The notes under the pieces: generated by a model | What the model was told of the DNA's origin: nothing | Database searches by the model: none | What the model saw: the letters and a program-made list of their open reading frames with translations, nothing else | Position numbers and translations under genes: made by a program | Part shown: in pieces, positions 1 through 8,404 of the stretch | How the letters are laid out: each line of letters starts with the position of its first letter | Numbering within the stretch: position 1 is the first letter of the stretch | DNA from: DAOTXN01 sp034435435 | GTDB lineage: Bacteria > Chloroflexota > Anaerolineae > S140-20 | NCBI GenBank assembly: GCA_034435435.1 | Contig: DAOTXN010000052.1 | Coordinates: 43,749-107,748 of the forward strand | Reading direction: 5' to 3' | DNA length: 64,000 nucleotides

Positions 1-1197
1 CTGATCAACTCGCTCGAACAACGCGTGACCGAGCGCACACGAGACCTAGAAGAAAGCCACCATCGCATCCAGCGCCGAGCCGCCCAATTGGAAGCCTCGG
101 CCCGGGTGGCCCACGCGGCTGCCTCTGTACTCGACCCGGACGAGCTCTTGCGCCAAATTGTCCATCTCATCTCCGATTCCTTTGGACACTACCACACGGG
201 CATTTTCACTCTGGACGAGACCGGGCGCTGGGCCGTGTTGCGGGCCGCCAACAGCGCAGGTGGACAGCGCATGTTAGCCCGTGGACACCGGTTAGAAGTG
301 GGAGTGACGGGTATTGTAGGCAACGTCGCCCACACCGGCCACCCCCGCATCGCTCTCGACGTTGGAGCAGATGCTATTTACTTCGACAATCCCGATCTGC
401 CAGAAACCCGTTCCGAAATGGCCCTGCCGCTCAAAGCTCGCGGTCAAACCATCGGTGTCCTCGATGTGCAAAGCACTCATCCGGATGCTTTTGATCAAGA
501 AGACATTGCCGTATTGAGCACCCTAGCCGACCAGGTCGCCGTTGCCCTGGATAACGCCAGGCTTTACCAAGCCAGCCAAAACGCCTTGACCCAGGTACAG
601 GCCATCCAGAGCCAATATGCACAGCAGGCCTGGCACACCTACGCCGATCAGCTCAAGCCACAGTTGTACGAATTTCGCCTCAAACGACCGGACGCCGGTG
701 TATCAGACGACTCGCCTATTGTCACTCTTGACGCCGACAGCCCGACCCAAGATGATCAAGCCACCATGTCCGTCCCGTTGCACGTTCACGGCCAAGTGAT
801 CGGCGCGTTAGGCTTGCAAGATGCGCCTGGCCGCACCTGGACCGACGATGAAATCGCGCTCGTCGAAACCATTGCCGATCAGATTTCGCAAGCTATGGAG
901 GCGGCCCGCCTGTTCGAAGAAACCCAACGCCGGGCGCAGCGAGAACAACTCCTCACCGCAATCACCGACAAGATTCGCTCTGCTCACGACATGGACGGCG
1001 TCCTACGCATCGCGGTGCAAGAGATGCGTCGCGCTCTGGGCGTGAGCCACGCCGCCATCCGCTTGGGCACTGAGACGCATTTGCAACGCACTTCAAAAAC
1101 ACCCGGCCCCACATCCGCAGTCCCAAAAAACGGTGATGCGTCGGAACCGGCGAGTGCCAAGCCCGAACTAGACGCAGGAGACGGCCGAGATGATTAA
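1..1197 (+). CDS. GAF-domain signalling protein, 5' end cut by window edge
   Basis: The frame is open from the first base (LINSLEQRVTERTRDLEE), so the gene starts upstream. The first visible residues form a coiled linker like the one that follows HAMP in the neighbouring sensors, so a membrane/HAMP part is probably missing. A complete GAF domain follows (about residues 45-195, with the RSEMALPL motif shared by all sensors in this cluster), then a half-size GAF-like module (about 220-305, ending DEIALVETIADQI) and a tail found in its paralogues. No kinase or other output domain is present. It overlaps the next gene by 8 bases (ATGATTAA), which implies co-translation. The GAF ligand cannot be read from sequence. 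Confidence 0.85.
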   Translation: MINSLEQRVTERTRDLEESHHRIQRRAAQLEASARVAHAAASVLDPDELLRQIVHLISDSFGHYHTGIFTLDETGRWAVLRAANSAGGQRMLARGHRLEVGVTGIVGNVAHTGHPRIALDVGADAIYFDNPDLPETRSEMALPLKARGQTIGVLDVQSTHPDAFDQEDIAVLSTLADQVAVALDNARLYQASQNALTQVQAIQSQYAQQAWHTYADQLKPQLYEFRLKRPDAGVSDDSPIVTLDADSPTQDDQATMSVPLHVHGQVIGALGLQDAPGRTWTDDEIALVETIADQISQAMEAARLFEETQRRAQREQLLTAITDKIRSAHDMDGVLRIAVQEMRRALGVSHAAIRLGTETHLQRTSKTPGPTSAVPKNGDASEPASAKPELDAGDGRDD

Positions 1198-4100
1198 CTC
1201 ACCTCGCAAAACCAAACCAATCAAACCTTTCTCTCTCTTGCAGCGCGTCCACCAAGCCAGCCGGGCCATTGCCGCCGCGCGCGACGAACCGGCCATCGGC
1301 CAGGCGCTTATAGCATTTGCCGCTTCGGGCGACGTACACGCTGCACGTTTGCTCATTTTTACTGACGATCACCCCCCCTCTATCGAAATGAGGGAAGGCT
1401 GGACTATCGATGATCGCCCGGCCCAACCTTATGGCGTTTGTCTGCCTCTGGATGATTATCCATTACTGGAGTATATAACGGCAGACGAGCTTCTTATCTG
1501 TGAAAACGTCAAAACCGACGAACGACTAAACGAGCCTACTCGCACAATGATGGCTGTTTCCGGCCTGGAATCCTTTGCCGTCATTCCTCTCACTTCGACC
1601 GTAACCGATTCGTGGCTTGGCGCGGTCATCGTGGGACGCGACGATCCCTCCACGTTCGACAAAGAGTTTGTCTACGCCTGGTGGACGCTGGCCGGTCAGG
1701 CCGCTGCTGCGCTAGAAAACCTGCGTCTGTTGGAGCGTGTCGAGCAAGACCGCCAACGCTATTGGGATCTGTACAATCACGCTCCCGACTGCTACTTTTC
1801 CATTGGACCTGATGGCGACTTGCTTGAATTCAACGACACAGGATTGCTGTGGCTGGGTTACGAACGTCAAGACGTGATCGGCAAAATGCGCATGCCCGAC
1901 ATCCTCGCATCACACAGCAAGCCGGCCTTTCTGGCCTTGTTTCCCCAACTCAAAACCCAGGGGCAAATCAGCAACGTTGAGATCGAATTTCAAAGACGTG
2001 ATGGTACGATTTTCCCCGTTCTCATCGACGCCACTGCGCTTTACGATTCTGATGGCAAATTCCTACGCGGACGAACTATTGCCCGCGACATCACTGCACG
2101 CCGCACGACCGAAGCCGCGCTTCGCGAGAGCGAAACAAAACACCGTTTACTGTTGAACAGCATCCTATCGCCCATCTTGGCCGTGCAAGATGACATGACT
2201 ATCTTGTACTGTAATCAGACCTACGCCGACCTGGTGTTGCTGCCCGCGCACGCGCTAGAAGGCGCTAATCTATTGAGTGTGTTCCCGGACTTTGAAAAAA
2301 CTGAATCGTATGCAGCCTTTATGCAGGCCCTCAGGACCGGGAAAAACCAAATCGCTAGGGGCCCCCTGGGTCATCGCTACGTGGAAGCCTACATCTATCG
2401 CACTCCGTGGGGCATCCTATCGGTGGCCCAAGACGTGACCGAACGCGAACAGGCCACGGCCGAACGCGAGCGCCTGCTCACTGACTTGGGCAAACGCGCC
2501 CTTCAGCTTCAGACCGCGGCCCAAGTCTCTCGGGTGGCCAGCAGTATCATTGATCTGAACGAACTGCTTCAACAAACCGTAGACCTGATTCGCGATCGTT
2601 TTAATCTGTACTATGCTGGAATTTTCTTGATCGACGAGCAGGGTGATTGGGCTGTTCTACGCGCTGGCACCGGCGAGGCCGGCCGCACCCAGATCGAACA
2701 TCAACACAAGCTCCAAGTAGGTGGTGAATCTATGATCGGGCAGTGCGTGATCACCGCCCAAGCACACATCGCTTTAGACGTCGGCGAAGAACCACACCGC
2801 TTTAACAATCCCTATCTGCCCGCCACACGCTCCGAAATGGCCCTACCGCTGATCAACCGCGGCCAGGTCATTGGCGCAATGACGATTCAGAGCACTCAAG
2901 AAGCTGCTTTTTCCTCAGAGGACATTTCGGTCCTGCAAACTATGGCCGACCAACTCGCCAACGCAATCCAAAATGCCCGACTGCATCAAGAGCAACAGCA
3001 ACACGCTAAAAAACTGGCCGACCTACACGATGTGTCGGTAGAACTGGCCCAGGAGACGCAAGACCTGAACACGGTGTTCGATATCATCACCCGGCGCACG
3101 ATGTCGCTGCTGGATGCCGATGGGGCCGGTGTGTGGTGGTGGCACGCGGACGAACAGGAACTAGAGCTTGTTTATACCTTGCAGGTGGGCGACGTGGCAA
3201 TGACCGGGCGGAGGCTCAAACCCGGTGAGGGGCTGAGCGGACGCGCTTTTACCGAGGGTAAACTTCAGATTGTAGACGACTATCTGGCCTGGACAGGAAG
3301 CGCCGCTGCATTTGACGACGCCCCTTTCTTTTCCGCTCTGGCCGCACCGATGATCTGGCGTGGTCAGACCATCGGTGTTCTAGCTATCACACGCAGCCAA
3401 CCGGGTTATCCCTTTGCCGCCAACGAGCAACACTTGGCCGAGTTAATGGCTGGCCAAGCCGCTGCCGTTATTCAAAACACCTTTCTTTTCCAACAAACAC
3501 AACAACAACTCCAAGACCTGACGGTGCTATTAGACACTAGCGCAGCCGTCTCCACCTCGCTGGACACAGACCAAATCCTGCACACCACGGCCCAGCACAT
3601 CACCCGCGCCCTGGCAGCCGATGGCTGCGCTATTTCCATCTGGGATCAGGAACAAGACCTCCTCGTCACCCAGCTCGATTATGCTTGCCAATCCGACACA
3701 ACCGTGACCGAAGCCGCCGGAACGACTTACCCTCTGGCCGATTATCCGGCTTCGCGCCAAGTGCTCATCACACGCCAGCCTCATGTCGTGCAGATCAGCG
3801 ACCCCAATGCTGACCCAGCCGAAAAAGCATGGATGATCAGCCAAAAAATCGCTTCCGCGCTCATGGTTCCACTGATCGTACGGGACCAGGTGATTGGCAT
3901 GTTGGAACTTGTGCAAGCTACGCGAAGCGGAGAACGTCCTTTCACGCCGAATCAGATTGCACTGTGTCAGACCTTGTCTAACCAGGCGGCAGCTGCTCTG
4001 GATAATGCTCAACTGTTCAAGGAACGCTCTCAACGCGTCGAAGAATTGGCCGCTTTGAACACAGTAGCCACCGCCGCCAGCCGGTCGCTGGAAATTCAGG

Positions 4101-6187
4101 AACTCTTGGACGCCGCCCTCGATGCGGCCATCACGGCCTTGGGCTATGACGCCGGCCTGATCAGCCTCTACGACGAACCATCGGCCTGTCTTTATCTGAC
4201 TTCACAACGCCATATTCCCGATCCGATGGTCAGGCACTTTGAACAGCACGGCCTGGGCGGAACCCTGTGTGACGTGGTTTTTCAAACCGGAAAGGCTCTG
4301 CTCATAAGCGACGTCTTGCAGGGTACTCCAGTAGACGTAAGCGGTCTCGTCAAAAATGGTCTGCGGGCGTATGCCGGCGCTCCCATTGTGCACCAGGACA
4401 AAATTCTGGGCACCGTCTGCCTCTTTCACCGCTCGGTCTATGAATTGAGCGCCGCCCGACTCGGCCAACTCGAAGCCATCGGGCGACAGCTTGGCGTTGG
4501 GGTTGAAAACGCACGCCTATTTGAAAGCGCCCAACGCGCCTCTACAGAACAACAAAGACGCGCCGAAGAGCTGCGCGTCATCAACGAACTGGGCCAAACC
4601 TTGACCGCCATTCTCGACATCGATCAAGTGCTCTATGAAACCTACCAGGGCGTTTCGCGTCTGTTGGATACCACCAACTTTTACATTGGCCTGTACGATG
4701 CCGAGACCCACTCGGTCACTTTTCGGCTCAACATCACCGAGTCTGAAATCGACAAGGAAATCACCACCATATCCGCCGACCGAGGTCTTACCGGGTACAT
4801 TATCCGCAATCGCACCAGCCTATTGATCCCGGAGAATCTGCGAGATTGGCTCAAACAGCATGGCATGGAAAGCGTAGGGCAACCGGCTGCCTGCTGGTTG
4901 GGTGCACCGTTGATGGTGGGTGAACGGGTCATCGGTGTGATGGCCATACAAGACTACCGCACACCGCTTCTGTACGACGAACATGACCGCGACGTATTTT
5001 TCACTATTGCCAATCAGGCAGCTGTTGCCATCCAGAACGCTCGATTGTTTGACGAGACGCGCAGACGGATTGAAGAGCAGACCACGTTGGCTGAAATGGG
5101 CCGCACTTTGACAACCATGCTAGACGTAGCAACTATCGTCGAAAACATCTACCAGTACACGGCCCGTCTGATGGACACCACCAACTTTTACGTCGCTATG
5201 TATGATCCAGAGACCGAGGAAGTATCGTTTCCACTGGCCATCGAAAAAGGAGAACGTGTCCCGTGGCGCTCACGACGGCTGGGTAAAGGGCTAACCGAGC
5301 GTGTCATTCACAGCCGTGAACCAGTGCTGATCGCAGAAAATATTTTCCAATGGCTAGCCAGTCAGGGCATAGAAGCCATCGGCGCAGAAGCGCAATCATG
5401 GCTAGGCGTGCCGATGATGATAGGTCAACAAGTCATAGGCGTTATTGCCGTTCAGAGCTACACCACACCTCGCCTATACAACAAGCGGGATCAAGATGCT
5501 CTCATTGCCATTGCTAACCAGGCCGCCATCGCTATCCAAAACGCCCGATTGTTCGAGCAGACCCAAACAGCCCTGGCCGAAGTAAAAGCCACCCACCGTC
5601 GCTACCTGCGCGAGCAATGGGAAGGCATATTAGATGCCACTCCCGACCGCGCCTGGGGTTACGTGGATGGGCCAGCAGGTCTGTCTCCCGCCGCTACCTT
5701 GTGGACAGACGAAATTGAACAGGTTATTGCTACCGGTGAGTTAGTCACCCTCACTGGGCGCCCCAGTCAGGAGTCGAACCTATCGGACGGCCCCGCGTCT
5801 GACACGCCCCAACGCAGCGCCCTGGCTGCACCCATTCGCCTGCGCGGCCAAACCATTGGCGTGCTAGACTTTTACAACGAGGGAGGCCAGCGTCGCTGGA
5901 CCGACGACGATAAAGCGTTGGTCCAAGCCTTGGCCGACCAGATTGCCCAGGCCCTCGAGACCCAGCGCCTGTTCGAACAAACCCAGCGCCGCGCCTACCG
6001 TGAGCGCTTGACCAGTGAGATCGCCGGCAAGATCCGCGCCGCAAGTGACGTGCATAGCATATTGGAAACCGCCGCCGAGGAATTGGGACGGGCGCTGGGC
6101 GTGTCGCGCACTCTGGTCCATCTGGGTAGCTCGATAGATGGTTCCCAACTAGCGAGTTCTAGTGACACAGACGATAAAGAGGTTTGA
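1190..6187 (+). CDS. Giant soluble PAS/multi-GAF sensor protein without output domain
   Basis: A 1665-residue protein with no transmembrane segment. Order by rough residue position: GAF 10-185; PAS 190-305 (ends ARDITARR); PAS 317-420 (ends AQDVTERE); then GAF 440-597, 608-763, 773-938, 948-1106, 1124-1283 and 1293-1453; then a half-GAF 1467-1593 and the cluster's common tail. GAF and PAS domains bind small ligands or cofactors and usually drive an attached kinase or cyclase, but here nothing follows. It probably acts through protein contacts, perhaps with the hybrid kinase at 14746-20490, which has a similar GAF array; that is inference. An AGGAG ribosome site lies 9 bases before the ATG. 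The seven GAFs differ from one another, with the domain at 440-597 most like those in the other genes. Confidence 0.85.
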   Translation: MINSPRKTKPIKPFSLLQRVHQASRAIAAARDEPAIGQALIAFAASGDVHAARLLIFTDDHPPSIEMREGWTIDDRPAQPYGVCLPLDDYPLLEYITADELLICENVKTDERLNEPTRTMMAVSGLESFAVIPLTSTVTDSWLGAVIVGRDDPSTFDKEFVYAWWTLAGQAAAALENLRLLERVEQDRQRYWDLYNHAPDCYFSIGPDGDLLEFNDTGLLWLGYERQDVIGKMRMPDILASHSKPAFLALFPQLKTQGQISNVEIEFQRRDGTIFPVLIDATALYDSDGKFLRGRTIARDITARRTTEAALRESETKHRLLLNSILSPILAVQDDMTILYCNQTYADLVLLPAHALEGANLLSVFPDFEKTESYAAFMQALRTGKNQIARGPLGHRYVEAYIYRTPWGILSVAQDVTEREQATAERERLLTDLGKRALQLQTAAQVSRVASSIIDLNELLQQTVDLIRDRFNLYYAGIFLIDEQGDWAVLRAGTGEAGRTQIEHQHKLQVGGESMIGQCVITAQAHIALDVGEEPHRFNNPYLPATRSEMALPLINRGQVIGAMTIQSTQEAAFSSEDISVLQTMADQLANAIQNARLHQEQQQHAKKLADLHDVSVELAQETQDLNTVFDIITRRTMSLLDADGAGVWWWHADEQELELVYTLQVGDVAMTGRRLKPGEGLSGRAFTEGKLQIVDDYLAWTGSAAAFDDAPFFSALAAPMIWRGQTIGVLAITRSQPGYPFAANEQHLAELMAGQAAAVIQNTFLFQQTQQQLQDLTVLLDTSAAVSTSLDTDQILHTTAQHITRALAADGCAISIWDQEQDLLVTQLDYACQSDTTVTEAAGTTYPLADYPASRQVLITRQPHVVQISDPNADPAEKAWMISQKIASALMVPLIVRDQVIGMLELVQATRSGERPFTPNQIALCQTLSNQAAAALDNAQLFKERSQRVEELAALNTVATAASRSLEIQELLDAALDAAITALGYDAGLISLYDEPSACLYLTSQRHIPDPMVRHFEQHGLGGTLCDVVFQTGKALLISDVLQGTPVDVSGLVKNGLRAYAGAPIVHQDKILGTVCLFHRSVYELSAARLGQLEAIGRQLGVGVENARLFESAQRASTEQQRRAEELRVINELGQTLTAILDIDQVLYETYQGVSRLLDTTNFYIGLYDAETHSVTFRLNITESEIDKEITTISADRGLTGYIIRNRTSLLIPENLRDWLKQHGMESVGQPAACWLGAPLMVGERVIGVMAIQDYRTPLLYDEHDRDVFFTIANQAAVAIQNARLFDETRRRIEEQTTLAEMGRTLTTMLDVATIVENIYQYTARLMDTTNFYVAMYDPETEEVSFPLAIEKGERVPWRSRRLGKGLTERVIHSREPVLIAENIFQWLASQGIEAIGAEAQSWLGVPMMIGQQVIGVIAVQSYTTPRLYNKRDQDALIAIANQAAIAIQNARLFEQTQTALAEVKATHRRYLREQWEGILDATPDRAWGYVDGPAGLSPAATLWTDEIEQVIATGELVTLTGRPSQESNLSDGPASDTPQRSALAAPIRLRGQTIGVLDFYNEGGQRRWTDDDKALVQALADQIAQALETQRLFEQTQRRAYRERLTSEIAGKIRAASDVHSILETAAEELGRALGVSRTLVHLGSSIDGSQLASSSDTDDKEV

Positions 6188-6224
6188 ACAGTATCACTTG
6201 CTCACTCTGTCAAGCGAGGCATAA

Positions 6225-8354
6225 ATGAAGAAAAGGGCTACCAGACACATCTGGACAGTAAGGCAAAGCATCAGGACAAGATTGTTGCTCTTGCTATTGA
6301 GCCTGACGACGGTATCAGTAGTCGTCATCGCTTATCTTGGCGTCAACTCGATTTCGAGAGCAGGGCAGAGCGCCCAACAAACTGCCACTGCGACGCTACG
6401 CACTCAAGCTGAGGAATTCCTCGTCCAACTTACGGTAGGCGCCGCAAAGCGAGATGACCTCGTTTTGGAGCGCGCGCGCCAGGATGCCAAGAACGTGGCA
6501 AGCTTTGCCGCAGGCATCTTTGAGCAACCGGATGCTTTTGCCAGCGAGAGATACTGGCGTGCTCAAAACCACATGTTTGTGGGAGCAGAGGGTCAATATA
6601 TCAACGGAGAAAATGATATTAGCACGGTCTTTGTGCCTAACAGCATATCGGTTGACCCTGAGCTAATAAGAAACCTGGAGTTGACGGCGTATCTGGACTT
6701 GCTGTTTGCCTCTGTCTATGAAAGCAACCCCAATTCAGTCGCCATTTATATTATCACTAAACAAGGGGTCTCCCGCCTCTACCCCAACATCAATCTGGGC
6801 GACATTCTTCCGGCAGACTTTATGGCTACTGAGGATATTTTTTACACCAGCGGGACGCCGGAAAGTGACCCGGAGCGCGCGGTGATCTGGACGCCGGTTT
6901 ATAACGACCCCGCGGGTCAGGGATTACTTGTCACAGCCGTGGCGCCTATTTATTCCAGTCAGCAAGAATTCTTGGGAATCATTGGCATTGACGTCAGCCT
7001 GACCAAACTCAGCGCCGACATCGAAGCCACTACCCCGATAGCAGGCGGTTACGCTTTCCTCATTAACGAGCAGGGACACGCCATTGCGCTACCTGCACAG
7101 GGATACTCTGATATCCTGGGGCGCGCACGCGAGAGCGGCGAGTTGGGAACCGATCTTACCGGCGCAGACCCCGCCTTTGCGCCTGTTATCAGCGAGATGA
7201 TGGCTGGATCTACCGGCTTTCAGAGCGTCCAAGAAGGCAACAGAGAACTGTTTGTAGCCTATGCCCCTTTGAGTGGCACCAACTGGAGTCTGGCCAACGT
7301 GGTCGAGGTAGAGAAGATGCTTCAGGCTGTTGCTGCTATGAAGAAAGAAGTCGAATCCTCGACCCAGGAATTGATCTCGACGCGCATCCTACCGGCTGGT
7401 GGGATTATCCTCATCATCGCGGCAGTGGCCGGCCTTTTTTCGACCAATCGTCTGATCAAACCCATCCAGAGCCTGGCGACGGCTGCACAACAAATCGGCA
7501 GCGGCAGATGGGATACGCCGCTCCCGCCAGTCAGCGACGATGAAATTGGCGTCCTGACCAGAACATTTGGAACAATGTCCGCACAGATCCGCGAACTGGT
7601 TACGGGCCTAGAAGCGCGTATCGCCGAGCGCACCGCCGATCTGGCCGCCCATGGTGAAAAGCTGGAAAGCGCCTATCGCACGCTTGAAGACACAGTTCAC
7701 CAAAGTCAGCGTCGCGCCGAACTGCTTCAAGCCAGCGTCCAAGTCAGCCGCGCTGTGGCGCAGATTCACGATCTAGACCTACTGCTCCCAAAAATGACCC
7801 AACTCATCAGCCAGCACTTTGGCTTTTACCACACCGGTATCTTTCTCATTGACAGGCCTAGCGGTTATGCCGTGCTGCGCGCCGCCAACAGCCCCGGCGG
7901 ACGGCGCATGCTGGCTCGCCAGCATAAATTGCGCGTCGGCTCTGAAGGCATCGTAGGCTACGTGACCAGCACAGGGCGGCCCCGCATCGCCCTGGATGTG
8001 GGTATTGACGCTGTACACTTCAAGACGCCCGAACTACCCGAGACCCGCTCCGAGATGGCCGTGCCGCTACGCAGCAGCGACGAGATCATCGGCGCACTCG
8101 ATGTGCAGAGCACCCAAGAGGCTGCCTTTGACGAAGAGGATATTGCCGTGCTAACGGGCTTGGCCGACCAAATCGCCATCGCCATCCAAAACGCTCAACT
8201 TTTCCGACAGACCCAGGCAGCCCTGGCCGAAGCCGAAAAAGCTTATCGCCGCTACTTGCGCGATGAATGGGATAGATTCCTGGCGGGCGAGGCGCAACGC
8301 CCATCTCGTGGCAGCGGCGCGTTTTCACACGTGAGCGAGATCGACCATAACTGA
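6225..8354 (+). CDS. Membrane sensor: Cache-like domain, HAMP, GAF
   Basis: A 709-residue protein. It has an N-terminal membrane helix (about 20-40), a long extracytoplasmic region (45-385) with Cache-type features such as GIIGIDVSLTKL and GGYAFLINEQG, a second helix (388-408), HAMP (408-460), a coiled coil, one GAF (499-660) and a YRRYLRDEW segment that stops short of the half-GAF seen in the paralogues. There is no methyl-accepting, kinase or cyclase domain. Double-Cache receptors typically bind small organic ligands such as amino acids or carboxylates outside the membrane, and HAMP passes the signal inward. It lies 37 bases after the previous gene, in the same apparent operon. The ligand is unknown. 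Confidence 0.85.
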   Translation: MKKRATRHIWTVRQSIRTRLLLLLLSLTTVSVVVIAYLGVNSISRAGQSAQQTATATLRTQAEEFLVQLTVGAAKRDDLVLERARQDAKNVASFAAGIFEQPDAFASERYWRAQNHMFVGAEGQYINGENDISTVFVPNSISVDPELIRNLELTAYLDLLFASVYESNPNSVAIYIITKQGVSRLYPNINLGDILPADFMATEDIFYTSGTPESDPERAVIWTPVYNDPAGQGLLVTAVAPIYSSQQEFLGIIGIDVSLTKLSADIEATTPIAGGYAFLINEQGHAIALPAQGYSDILGRARESGELGTDLTGADPAFAPVISEMMAGSTGFQSVQEGNRELFVAYAPLSGTNWSLANVVEVEKMLQAVAAMKKEVESSTQELISTRILPAGGIILIIAAVAGLFSTNRLIKPIQSLATAAQQIGSGRWDTPLPPVSDDEIGVLTRTFGTMSAQIRELVTGLEARIAERTADLAAHGEKLESAYRTLEDTVHQSQRRAELLQASVQVSRAVAQIHDLDLLLPKMTQLISQHFGFYHTGIFLIDRPSGYAVLRAANSPGGRRMLARQHKLRVGSEGIVGYVTSTGRPRIALDVGIDAVHFKTPELPETRSEMAVPLRSSDEIIGALDVQSTQEAAFDEEDIAVLTGLADQIAIAIQNAQLFRQTQAALAEAEKAYRRYLRDEWDRFLAGEAQRPSRGSGAFSHVSEIDHN

Positions 8355-8358
8355 CAAG

Positions 8359-8390
8359 CCCGACGGGAACACATTCTTCCTATCGTCGGG
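8359..8390 (+). repeat. Inverted repeat just before a ribosome site
   Basis: Arms CCCGACG and CGTCGGG with an 18-base loop lie in the 50-base gap between two sensor genes. The TTGGAGG ribosome site of the next gene begins right after the second arm. It could act as an intercistronic mRNA hairpin or modulate translation; there is no T-tract, so a terminator is unlikely. Confidence 0.4.
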
Positions 8391-8404
8391 TTGGAGGCAA
8401 AACA

